DNA of 43,754 bases from an uncultured Hyphomicrobiales bacterium (lineage in GTDB: Bacteria > Pseudomonadota > Alphaproteobacteria > Rhizobiales > Beijerinckiaceae), in NCBI GenBank assembly GCA_903851305.1, contig CAINNX010000011.1, positions 1 to 43,754 of the forward strand. The letters run 5' to 3'. The position numbers and the translations under genes are program-made. This document shows positions 8,378 to 17,262 of the stretch, in pieces. Each line of letters begins with the position of its first letter. Position 1 is the stretch's first letter. Under the pieces are notes generated by a model, which saw only the letters and a list, made by a program, of their open reading frames with translations, was not told where the DNA came from and made no database searches.

Positions 8378-11300
8378 CTAGGAACGCGCCCGCGCAACGT
8401 CAAGGAGTGCGGCCTCAAGCAGGGCTGGGGGGATTTCTTCAGATTGCGCGCCCTCAGTCCAGATCAGAAAGGCACGGATGGTGCGCCCGGGGTAAAGCGG
8501 GCCGACAGCTGCCCCATACATAGCGAGCTGGGCCAGATAGGCGGCTGGCGCGGATTTGCCCGGATGTGAGACGCCGGTTTTGACATCGGCGATCAAAACC
8601 TCGGTTTCCGACACAAAAAGCCGGTCAATCTGGCCTGAAATGGCGATTTTCTGGCCATTCGGCAGGGCAATGCGCCCACCAACCGACACCTCCGCCTGTG
8701 ATCCGGGCCCAAAAAGAGGGCCAAGCCCGGGTGCCGCCAGAACGGCCAAAGCCGATTGTATCAGGCCCGACTGCTCAGGGGCGCTTAATCCAATGGCACG
8801 GGTTGCCAGATAACGCTGGCCGGCCTCCGCTCGGCGTTCCACAGACAAATCTGGCAGATATTGCAAAAGTGCGTGGACGAGGCGGCCGGCCTCGGCGGCG
8901 CGCGCTGCTTTGCTTTGCGGGTCGCGGCGGGGCGGCTCCAGCCGGTCGGCGGCGGCCAAGGCGCTGGAGGGGCTGAGGGGGCGCGCAGGCAACGGCTCGT
9001 GCCGCGCTGGCTGCATCAGCCAATCAGGCAAGGCCTCCGGTCCGGCTTCAGCCAGACTCAGCCCGCGCGCCGACAGGTCTGCCACATCGCCGCGTTCAAG
9101 CCGCAGCAACACGGGTTCTGCTTCATCGGGTGCCGGTGTGCGCGCCAGATCATCGGCCAGCGCATCGCAGATCATTTTGTACCAAGAGCCCTCTTTGGCG
9201 TCTTCTTTGCCAAAGGCGGTGACATAGAGACGCTCTTCAGCGCGTGTCATCGCAACATAGAGCAGGCGACGATATTCCTGTAGCGCGCTGTTGCGTGTCT
9301 CCTCGCGTGACAGGCCAAGTGGCTTTGGTTCTGACTTTTTGCCAGGCGTCCAAGCAAAGGCACTGACGTCGCCACTTGTTTTCACATCCAGCAGCTTCGG
9401 GTCATGATTGTGAGAGGGCATGGAGACGGTATCGCCCAAAAAGACGATTTTGGATTCCAAGCCTTTTGATGCATGCACGGTCATCACGCGCACAGCATCG
9501 GCACCTGTTTCCATGTCGCGTTTGATGGAGAGATCAGACGCTTGCATGCGCGCCAGAAATGACATGAGCGAGGGCGTTTCGCCAATGTCATGGTCAAGCG
9601 CAAGACGTAAAAACTCATCCATCGCATCGCCGGCCTCTGGCCCTAGACGGGCCAGCATGTCGTGACGCCCGCGCTCTGCGCCAAGCAGTCGGGCGTAGAA
9701 GAAGAAGGGCGTCTCGCTCTTGGCAAGCGCACGCCACTCTGCCATGCGCGCAAAGGCCCGCTGGTGCGCACCCACTTGTGAGGCGGCAAGGGCCTCATAA
9801 AGCGACCCTTCACGCTTTGGTGCAAGCTGCATCAGATCCTCATCGTTGAGGCCGATAAGTGGTGATTTCAAAACAATCGCTAGGGTCAGATCATCATCAG
9901 GTAGCAAGGCTGCGCGGCCAACGGCAATCAAATCCATCACTGCAATATGTTGCGTCAACTGGAGGCGGTCAGCGCCCGCCACGGGCACGCGCGCTTCTTT
10001 CAGTGCGCGGATCACGGCATCGAAGAAGGATCCGCGATTGCGCACCAAAATCATAATATCGCCGGGGCGCACGGGGCGCCGTCCGCGCGACTTTTCATCT
10101 TCCACACTGTCACGCGAGCCGGGTGCGGTGAGGCTTGCAATCTTGCCGGCAATGCGTCGAGCGACCAAGACCGCCGGATCGCTTTGATCGAGCGCATCAA
10201 CCGGCATGGTCCAGTCGCGTGGCTCTGCTGCAGCGTCTGGTAAAACCTGCGGCCAGATTTCAACCAGCCCCGGAAGATCAGCCTTCCATGCTTCATGCTG
10301 CGTCTTCAGGTTTTCAGCCGATAGGCCCGCGAAATGGGCTTCGAGCGCGAAGACCTGATCGACGAAATCAATAATGGCAGAGCTCGAACGGAACGAGGTT
10401 TTCAGTTCGACAGATTGAAAAATCTGACCAGCTGCTTTGGTCTTGCGTTCAATCTCGCCCCGCGTGGCATGAAACAGATCGGGCCGCGCACCTTGGAAAG
10501 AGAAGATGGATTGCTTCTCGTCACCCACCGCAAAGAATGTGCGCGTGACTTCGCGCTGACCAGCGCCGCTGGTGAATTCATCCGCAATGGTTTTGAGAAT
10601 ATCCCATTGTTCGGGGGAGGTATCTTGCGCCTCATCAACCAGAATATGATCAATGCCTCGATCAAGCTTGTGCAGCACCCAGCTCGCGGCCGTGCGTTTC
10701 AGCAATTTGCGCGTCGCGACGATCAGATCACCAAAATCGAGCAGGCCGCGCGCTTCTTTCTCACGACGATAGGTTGCAATGATGGCTTGGATCACAGCCA
10801 GCAGCACGCGGGTGCGCGCCACCGTATGCGCAATCTTACGCCTTTCCAGCAGCGGGCAGATGCGCTCTCGTTCTTCTTCGAGCTGTTCCAGAAGTCCGGG
10901 ATTGGTTTTCTGCAGGTCTTTGGACACAAGCTTCGTATTGCCTAAGCCCTTTGGCTCGCCATCTTCGGTGGTGAAGAGGCGCGCATAGGTCAGTGCCTTG
11001 CGTGCGCTATGTTCGGCTTGTAACGCGCGGCGCAATCCATCGGCGAAACTTTTGTCATTCTTGCCTCCAGAATCGAGAATGGCGGCGAGTGCCGTCCATT
11101 CCGATTGGGCAATGCCGTCGCCCGCAATAGCCCGGTCAATCTCATGCAGATTTTCATCGCCTGTTGCGCCCAAGCTCTGTGCTAGCAGACGCGTATAAGC
11201 GCCATCGCCCTCTTCGTCACCCAGTTTGGCTGCAAACGCGACGAGTTCCTGCTTGCCAAGCGCTGCTTTGATCAGCGAGTCGAATGTGTAGCCGCTGGTC

Positions 11301-11860
11301 TCATCGGCGAGCTGTTCAAGCGCTGCGCCCAACGCGCCGTGATCGCGCAACGCATGTTCTAGCGTCACGCGGCGCGCAACTTCCAGCAATTCCTTGCTGC
11401 GCTCTTCATCGAGCACTTCAAAACGAGCCGCAACATTGGCCTCGAATGGAAACAGATGCAGAAGCTTTTCGCAAAAGGCGTGAATGGTCTGGATCTTCAG
11501 GCCACCGGGCGTCTCAACCGTGCGCGCAAAGAGGCGCCGTGCAAAGACGAGCTTGCCTGCATCTGGCTCTAGCGCGCCCATGTCCATAATCTGCGCTTTG
11601 AGCTTTTCATCTGAAATGCGCGTCCATTCCGCCAGTTTGTCGAACACGCGGATCGACATATTGGCGGCAGCAGCCTTCGTGAATGTGAGGCAGAGAATGC
11701 GCGTTGGCGGCACGCCATCGAGCAACAAGCGCACAACACGCTGCGTCAGCACGTGGGTTTTGCCGGAGCCCGCATTGGCTGACACCCAGGCAGACAGCGC
11801 CGGATCAGAGGCAAGCGTTTGCTCTTCACGGGTCTTGGCGGGGATCGGGCGCAGGCTCAT
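8378..11860 (-). CDS. addA: AddA, helicase-nuclease subunit for double-strand break repair
   Basis: The 1160-residue product is the alphaproteobacterial AddA subunit of the AddAB (RecBCD-like) enzyme, which unwinds and resects double-stranded ends for RecA. It is a UvrD-type superfamily 1 helicase: Walker A AGSGKT at residues 30-35, Walker [16 protein letters not shown] near 405, an [11 protein letters not shown]-type motif, and motif [15 protein letters not shown]. The C-terminal RecB-type nuclease keeps ADVKTG (Asp and Lys) near 1090 and the QIDRL segment before it. Its ATG overlaps the addB stop codon in ATGA, so the two subunits are translationally coupled. The length is normal for the family. 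Confidence 0.95.
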   Translation of the reverse strand: MSLRPIPAKTREEQTLASDPALSAWVSANAGSGKTHVLTQRVVRLLLDGVPPTRILCLTFTKAAAANMSIRVFDKLAEWTRISDEKLKAQIMDMGALEPDAGKLVFARRLFARTVETPGGLKIQTIHAFCEKLLHLFPFEANVAARFEVLDEERSKELLEVARRVTLEHALRDHGALGAALEQLADETSGYTFDSLIKAALGKQELVAFAAKLGDEEGDGAYTRLLAQSLGATGDENLHEIDRAIAGDGIAQSEWTALAAILDSGGKNDKSFADGLRRALQAEHSARKALTYARLFTTEDGEPKGLGNTKLVSKDLQKTNPGLLEQLEEERERICPLLERRKIAHTVARTRVLLAVIQAIIATYRREKEARGLLDFGDLIVATRKLLKRTAASWVLHKLDRGIDHILVDEAQDTSPEQWDILKTIADEFTSGAGQREVTRTFFAVGDEKQSIFSFQGARPDLFHATRGEIERKTKAAGQIFQSVELKTSFRSSSAIIDFVDQVFALEAHFAGLSAENLKTQHEAWKADLPGLVEIWPQVLPDAAAEPRDWTMPVDALDQSDPAVLVARRIAGKIASLTAPGSRDSVEDEKSRGRRPVRPGDIMILVRNRGSFFDAVIRALKEARVPVAGADRLQLTQHIAVMDLIAVGRAALLPDDDLTLAIVLKSPLIGLNDEDLMQLAPKREGSLYEALAASQVGAHQRAFARMAEWRALAKSETPFFFYARLLGAERGRHDMLARLGPEAGDAMDEFLRLALDHDIGETPSLMSFLARMQASDLSIKRDMETGADAVRVMTVHASKGLESKIVFLGDTVSMPSHNHDPKLLDVKTSGDVSAFAWTPGKKSEPKPLGLSREETRNSALQEYRRLLYVAMTRAEERLYVTAFGKEDAKEGSWYKMICDALADDLARTPAPDEAEPVLLRLERGDVADLSARGLSLAEAGPEALPDWLMQPARHEPLPARPLSPSSALAAADRLEPPRRDPQSKAARAAEAGRLVHALLQYLPDLSVERRAEAGQRYLATRAIGLSAPEQSGLIQSALAVLAAPGLGPLFGPGSQAEVSVGGRIALPNGQKIAISGQIDRLFVSETEVLIADVKTGVSHPGKSAPAAYLAQLAMYGAAVGPLYPGRTIRAFLIWTEGAQSEEIPPALLEAALLDVARARS

Positions 11861-14800
11861 GCCTCGCCTCCCTCATCACCAGCACCCGCTGACCATTCTT
11901 TCACGCGCGAGAGATGATCGTAGCGACCAAAGCGGCTCGCATATTGTGGGAGTGGGCGCGCCAAATAGGGCGTATCGACTTTACGGAACTGGTTGAGCAG
12001 GACCTGCATGCCTGCAAAATTGCTTTCCACGACATCGCGGAAATCGCCGGGCTTGGCGATGCTTTCAGGCTTGATCGGCTCTTTGCTGCCAATCTTCACA
12101 TGCATGGCATCGCGCACCGGCATTTTGCCGAAAAATTGGAACGCGCCGCTTTCAACCATTTTGACTTCCAGCGGCAATTGCGGCGCAAAGCCCACTTTGA
12201 TCATTTCTTTCGTGCTGATGGACCCACTCTTGTAATCGATAATTTCAGTTTCTCCGGTGCCGGTGAGATCAATGCGGTCAGCCTTGCCGCGCAAAGTGAA
12301 GATTGATCGATCTTCCAGCGTGATCGATAGCTTGCCTGACAGTTCGACCTTGCTCTCGACAAGCTTGGCGCGTCGTATCTCTTCCCATTTCAGCCATTCA
12401 TAAAGCCCCATTTCAATACGCGGCCAATTGAAGGCGCGATAATTGGGGTCTTCCATCAGATCAGCGAGTTTTTCCTGGGCCAGTGCCAGCAATTCCTCAC
12501 GTGCTGTGGCAGGTAGTGGGCCTTTCTCGTGGCGCTGCACAAAGTCCGAAAAAATATCATGCAATTGCGTGCCGGCTTCGCGCGCACCCGGCACAGCGCC
12601 GAGATCTTCAAGCGGCAGAATTTTCAAAATATGGCGGGCATAGATCGCGTAAGGATCACGCCGCAATGTCTCAATCTCTGTGATCGAGAGACTTGTTGGC
12701 CGCAATTCAAGATCAGGGCGCGGTTCAGGTCGGCCAAGCGCCCGGCTCACAGTGGGTCGATCAAGGCGGCGTGCCAGATCCAGCAGTGCATCGCCTTTGC
12801 GGTGTGCTGGTGCAAAAGCATCACCCACGAGCGCTTCAAATCTTTGCAAGAAGCGCGAGGGCACGGTTGGTGCGCCACCGCGCTTGGCCGCCCGCGAGAT
12901 AATCACGTGCCGCGTGCCTAGAGCCTGCACAAAATCATGCGCGGTCTGGCCAATGCGCCGCTCAGGTGGTGTCAGACCAAGCTCTGCGCGCATGGGGCGA
13001 TTGAGAAACGCGCCCGTCTCCACTTGCGGGGGCCAGACGGTTTCATCAAGGCCTGCCACAATCATCAGGTCAGCCTGAATCAAACGCGCTTCCAGCAGGC
13101 CCAGAATTTTCAGGCGTGGATGGGCACGCGCCGGTCCGCGCACAATGGCCTCGCGCATGATGAAGTCAGCCAGCGCTGCATAATCTGCGCAGCGAAACAG
13201 CGGCGTGGCTTGGGCTTTGAGCGAGATCTCACCAAAGACCTGCTCGAAACTGTCATAGCTCTCGTCGAACTGTGCGGCCTCACCCTCGGGCTGGGTGAGG
13301 AGTGCTGTTAGACATGCGCGATGACGCGCAATGCAATCTGTCAGTGGTGCTTGGGCTGGCTGGTCGTGCAGGGGTGCCAGAGCGGCGCAGAGGCGTGTCA
13401 CAAGCTCTGTCAGTTCATCCCATTGTGTATCACTGATCCGCTGACTGGCGGGGTGCGCATAATGATCGGCAGCCGCAAGCCGCGCTGCGGCCACCATTTC
13501 GAGTGGGCGATCACGTAACGACGAGACGCCACGCAGCACACCAATTTCCAGCAGGCTCGTCAGCTGTTCAAGCTCAGCGCGTGAATAGCCTAGCCGCACC
13601 AGAGGATGGGCGAGCAACGCCAGCCATTCGACTGGCATGCAGGGCTCATCTGCACAAGCCACACTCAATCGTGCCAAAACGCCATAAGGTGAGCTCGCCA
13701 AAGGCTCGCCACCGGAATCATCAATATCGATTTTCCAGCGTTTCAATTCTGCCTGCACGCGCCGCGCCAGAGCGCGATCTGGCGTCACCAAAGCGATGGT
13801 TGTGTCCGCACTGTCATGCAGCGCCTTGCGCATGCAAAGTGCCAGCGTCAGCGCTTCCTCGCGCTCGTCGGCCGCGATGATCATCACCATGTCATCTAGC
13901 GCGCGGGCGAGATCGTCAGGCTTGAGCGCTTGCAGAAATGCGGGCCAACGGTCGGTTGTATCAGCTGGACGAAATGCTTCGGTGAGCAGCTGCATGCGTG
14001 TGGCGAGCGCTGCATCTGGCGTGCCCCGCTCAAACACAGCGCGCCGCTCGATTTGCAAAATGGGCAGCAGCCGATGCAAGGCCGCCTGTGGATGGCCTGC
14101 TGAGGGCTCGATCTTGCGGACTTTATCGCCCTCAATCAGCGCCCAAGCTTCATCATCAAGGGTCAGATCAAGGCCCGGCAAAACAACCGCGCCATTTTCA
14201 AGCCGTGCAATGGCCGACAAAAGCCGTGCTGTCGCGCGATTGGTGCCTGTCGAGCCCACAGCGATCACGGGGTGGCGCGGATCAGCATTTTGCAAGCGTG
14301 CAATCTCATGATCCACCAGCAGCCGCTGGCGCATGGCCGCATCGATCAAGCCGCGTTCTTGCCGGATCTGCGGCCACATTTGCGAGGCAATTTTCAGAAA
14401 GTCGATGGTGATCAGCCAATAGAGATCGAAATTCTCTGGCGCGAGATGTTCGAGCTTTTTCCAATCCGCATCTTCGACAATCATCTCATCGATCAGCGCT
14501 GCCAGATCACCAGCCAGATGCCAGGCTTGCGATGGGGCTTGCGCCACCAGCAAAGGTTCACGGCCATCGGTCTGGATCGCGCCATTCTCATAGCGCGTGA
14601 TGGCCGTGCCAAGCTGCACCGCCCATTTATGCACGAGCTGCATAAGAATGAGGCGCCGCTCGATCGGCGTCATCGCATCAGACACGCCTTCCACTGGGCC
14701 ATCTGTTTCAAACAACAGACTGGTCTCAATCGATTCCATATGACCGAGCGGCACGATTTTGGGCAGAAGCAGGGCTGGGCCAGCCAGTTTGCGGATCAGT

Positions 14801-14982
14801 TCTTCGCGCAAAGCCCGCGCAGCACGGCGTGTGGGCACATAGATGGTTGCAGAAGACAGCGCCAGTGGATCAAGCGGCGGCTTGATCGCATCAACAATGT
14901 CACCTGCGATCAGTTGCTCGGCAAATGTCGCAAGAAAATTGACGCTGGATGGGATGGTGAAAACATGTGGTGCGCGTGCCAT
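11857..14982 (-). CDS. addB: AddB, partner subunit of the AddAB helicase-nuclease
   Basis: The 1041-residue product matches alphaproteobacterial AddB. Its N-terminal region has the helicase-like fold (TIYVPTRRAARALREEL), but no Walker A P-loop is visible where Bacillus AddB has one. The middle contains ILGLLEARLIQADLMIVAGLDETVWPP, which is typical of the family. The C-terminal PD-(D/E)XK nuclease carries GKADRIDL and EIIDYKSGS (Asp and Lys) near residue 915. I see no cysteines in this nuclease region, so the iron-sulfur cluster of Bacillus AddB is probably absent. AddB forms the AddAB complex with the overlapping addA product, cutting one strand and helping recognise the recombination hotspot. 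It starts ten bases after murU. Confidence 0.94.
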   Translation of the reverse strand: MARAPHVFTIPSSVNFLATFAEQLIAGDIVDAIKPPLDPLALSSATIYVPTRRAARALREELIRKLAGPALLLPKIVPLGHMESIETSLLFETDGPVEGVSDAMTPIERRLILMQLVHKWAVQLGTAITRYENGAIQTDGREPLLVAQAPSQAWHLAGDLAALIDEMIVEDADWKKLEHLAPENFDLYWLITIDFLKIASQMWPQIRQERGLIDAAMRQRLLVDHEIARLQNADPRHPVIAVGSTGTNRATARLLSAIARLENGAVVLPGLDLTLDDEAWALIEGDKVRKIEPSAGHPQAALHRLLPILQIERRAVFERGTPDAALATRMQLLTEAFRPADTTDRWPAFLQALKPDDLARALDDMVMIIAADEREEALTLALCMRKALHDSADTTIALVTPDRALARRVQAELKRWKIDIDDSGGEPLASSPYGVLARLSVACADEPCMPVEWLALLAHPLVRLGYSRAELEQLTSLLEIGVLRGVSSLRDRPLEMVAAARLAAADHYAHPASQRISDTQWDELTELVTRLCAALAPLHDQPAQAPLTDCIARHRACLTALLTQPEGEAAQFDESYDSFEQVFGEISLKAQATPLFRCADYAALADFIMREAIVRGPARAHPRLKILGLLEARLIQADLMIVAGLDETVWPPQVETGAFLNRPMRAELGLTPPERRIGQTAHDFVQALGTRHVIISRAAKRGGAPTVPSRFLQRFEALVGDAFAPAHRKGDALLDLARRLDRPTVSRALGRPEPRPDLELRPTSLSITEIETLRRDPYAIYARHILKILPLEDLGAVPGAREAGTQLHDIFSDFVQRHEKGPLPATAREELLALAQEKLADLMEDPNYRAFNWPRIEMGLYEWLKWEEIRRAKLVESKVELSGKLSITLEDRSIFTLRGKADRIDLTGTGETEIIDYKSGSISTKEMIKVGFAPQLPLEVKMVESGAFQFFGKMPVRDAMHVKIGSKEPIKPESIAKPGDFRDVVESNFAGMQVLLNQFRKVDTPYLARPLPQYASRFGRYDHLSRVKEWSAGAGDEGGEA

Positions 14983-14991
14983 GTCGTCACC

Positions 14992-15714
14992 TCATTGTTT
15001 CGTGTGAGCGATTGTGGCTTCCGCCTCACCAATGGCCGCGGGCGTGCCCACATGCAGCCATTGTCCATCCAGTGCCATGCCAAACAGCCGACCCTTTTGC
15101 GCCGCCTCAAACAGAAAGGGGGCGAGGCGGAAGACATCGTCTGCCTGATCTTCAAACAGCTGCGGCTTGATGATGCCAACACCTGAATAAACAAAATCAG
15201 CCTGCTCACTCTCTTTGCGCTTGGTCAGGCGCCCCGAGGACTCCAGATGGAAATCCCCCGCCCAATCGACGCCCACCGAGCCGGCGGTGGAGGCGACCAG
15301 CAACAGCGCATCCATCTGCGCAGGGTCCCAAAAGTTAGCAAGGCGAGAAATGTTTGACACCGGTCCCTCAATCCAGAACGCATCCGTATTGCAAAGATAG
15401 AACGGCCGGGTGTCAAAAATTGGCAGGACCTTTTTAATGCCCCCGCCTTGATCGAGTAGTTTTTCGCGTTCGTCAGAAATTATGATCTGTGGCTTGGTGC
15501 GACCTTTCAGATGCGCTTCAATCTGGTCGGCCAGATAATGCACATTGACGATGGCGCGCTGCACGCCGGCTTTTTCGAACAGATCAAGACAATGGTCGAT
15601 GAGCGCTTTGCCAGCGACTTTGACCAAGGGTTTGGGGATCGAGTCCGAGATCGGCCGCATGCGCGTGCCAAGCCCGGCCGCAAATACCATGGCCGTATCC
15701 GGGCGCTGGCTCAT
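14992..15714 (-). CDS. murU: MurU-like nucleotidyltransferase (N-acetylmuramate-1-phosphate uridylyltransferase)
   Basis: The 240-residue protein has the nucleotidyltransferase signature AAGLGTRMRP with IPKPLVKVAGKALIDH (residues about 11-40), an inner LCNTDAFW acidic motif that binds metal, and DGQWLHVGTP near the C-terminus. Databases often call such proteins mannose-1-phosphate guanylyltransferase. Here the gene directly follows a TsaE-aminosugar kinase fusion, and AmgK-MurU pairs convert MurNAc through MurNAc-1-phosphate to UDP-MurNAc in peptidoglycan recycling, bypassing de novo synthesis and fosfomycin. MurU is therefore the better reading, as inference from family and context. Its start overlaps the stop of the upstream gene by four bases, and addB follows ten bases later. 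Confidence 0.83.
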   Translation of the reverse strand: MSQRPDTAMVFAAGLGTRMRPISDSIPKPLVKVAGKALIDHCLDLFEKAGVQRAIVNVHYLADQIEAHLKGRTKPQIIISDEREKLLDQGGGIKKVLPIFDTRPFYLCNTDAFWIEGPVSNISRLANFWDPAQMDALLLVASTAGSVGVDWAGDFHLESSGRLTKRKESEQADFVYSGVGIIKPQLFEDQADDVFRLAPFLFEAAQKGRLFGMALDGQWLHVGTPAAIGEAEATIAHTKQ

Positions 15715-17252
15715 GTCTCGTCCTTGACGAGGACCGAGGGCATGTGGGTTTCAAACCAGGCGCGGATTTCAGCCAAAGCCGGATGGGCGAGATCTTTCTG
15801 CAGATAATGTTTCACGCGTGGAATATGCGCGAGATAGTTCGGCTTGCCATCGCGCTTGTCGAGACGCGCGAAAATACCCAGAATTTTTGTCGCGCGTTGT
15901 GCACCCATGATCGCATAGGCACGCGCGAAAGCCTCAAAATCGAAACTCTCATCATCAGCCTTGCGCTGGCGCAAATATTGACCGAGCAGCTTCATCTCAA
16001 GCGCATCAGAGACGGTGACGCGGGCGTCTTGCAGCAGTGAGGCGACGTCGTAAGCAGGCGGCCCGATGACGCAATCCTGAAAATCGATCATGCCGATGCG
16101 CTTCACGCCTTCACGTTCAGGTAGCCAGATGATGTTGGGCGAGTGATAATCGCGCAGCACCCAGGTTTTGGGGCCAGCAATCAAATCCTGAAACAGATCG
16201 CGCCACAGATTGACAAACATTGCGCGCGCGCCAGAGGCCGGGAAGGACTTGGCAATATGGGGCGCATACCAATCGAGGATGAGTTCGATCTCAATGCTCA
16301 TCGCCTCAAGGTCATAGGGCGGGATCGCATAGGGGGCGGGCACCATGTCGATGGTGGTGGGCAGAGGGAGCTTGTGCAAATGCGCCAAGGCCAAAACCGC
16401 AGCGCCATAGCGATCAGGCATCGGGCCTTGTGAATCGACCACGCCCTCGCCGCCCAGATCTTCCAGAATCGCCAATCCGTTTGTCGCATCCTTGGCGTAG
16501 AGCTCAGGTGCAGAAAAACCTTCCAGCAAAAGTCCGCGCTGAATGGCAAAGAAGGGCGTGACGTCTTCTGCCAAGCGCGCAATCTGGCTGTAGGGCTTGC
16601 CAAAGCGCACGGGCGGGCCATCAGGCCGCTTGGGTGCAATCATCAAAATGCCCTTGGTGCCATCCGGCTTTTCAAGCCGCTCATATGCGCGCGTCGAGGC
16701 ATCCCCCAACATGAATTCGCGTTTGGCATCCGACCAGCCGGAGCGCGCCAGCAGAGCATCAACCGACATGGCGCGCGCCAAGCGTCCCGCAAAAGCGCCT
16801 GTCCCAGTCAAGATTGCTTTGCGATAGGTCTCGCCCTTGTGCAGGGACAGCTGCAGAGAAACATCGAGCCGGTCTTCAGGCAAATGCTCGCCCGCTCGAT
16901 CAGCCCATTCCACCATCAGCAGCGCGCCTTCGGCGGCTTCATCCCAACCCAGCTCGATCAGCTCATCGGGTGATTTGATGCGATAAAGATCGGCATGAAC
17001 GATGGGAAAGCGCGGCCCATCATAGACCTGCATGAGTGTGAACGTCGGGCTTGGAACTTCAAGCTCTCCATTGCCCGTCAATTCACGGATCAAGGCACGC
17101 GCCAGTGTTGTCTTGCCAGCCCCCAGATCGCCCGACAAAGTGACGAGATCTCCTGCGCTGATAAAACTGGCCATACGCCGCGCCAGTGCAACAGTGGCAC
17201 CTTCGTCAGCAAGATCAAATTCAAAACGGGCAGTTTGTGGTTGCGTTGTCAC
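15711..17252 (-). CDS. tsaE: TsaE / AmgK-like phosphotransferase fusion
   Basis: Two enzymes are joined in this 513-residue product. Residues about 1-150 are TsaE, the ATPase needed for threonylcarbamoyl-adenosine (t6A) formation at position 37 of tRNAs, with P-loop GDLGAGKTT at 41-49 and HADLYRI and VEWADR motifs. Residues about 170-500 are an aminoglycoside phosphotransferase-like kinase with VLRDYHSPNIIWL (catalytic loop, near 366) and GMIDFQDCVIGPPAYD (metal-binding Asp, near 389), as in AmgK, the anomeric MurNAc/GlcNAc kinase. Such fusions are known in Alphaproteobacteria. I chose GTG 17252, preceded by GGAG at eight bases, rather than an upstream start inside divL. It lies 10 bases after divL and overlaps murU by four bases. 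Confidence 0.9.
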   Translation of the reverse strand: MTTQPQTARFEFDLADEGATVALARRMASFISAGDLVTLSGDLGAGKTTLARALIRELTGNGELEVPSPTFTLMQVYDGPRFPIVHADLYRIKSPDELIELGWDEAAEGALLMVEWADRAGEHLPEDRLDVSLQLSLHKGETYRKAILTGTGAFAGRLARAMSVDALLARSGWSDAKREFMLGDASTRAYERLEKPDGTKGILMIAPKRPDGPPVRFGKPYSQIARLAEDVTPFFAIQRGLLLEGFSAPELYAKDATNGLAILEDLGGEGVVDSQGPMPDRYGAAVLALAHLHKLPLPTTIDMVPAPYAIPPYDLEAMSIEIELILDWYAPHIAKSFPASGARAMFVNLWRDLFQDLIAGPKTWVLRDYHSPNIIWLPEREGVKRIGMIDFQDCVIGPPAYDVASLLQDARVTVSDALEMKLLGQYLRQRKADDESFDFEAFARAYAIMGAQRATKILGIFARLDKRDGKPNYLAHIPRVKHYLQKDLAHPALAEIRAWFETHMPSVLVKDET

Positions 17253-17262
17253 GCAAAACTCC

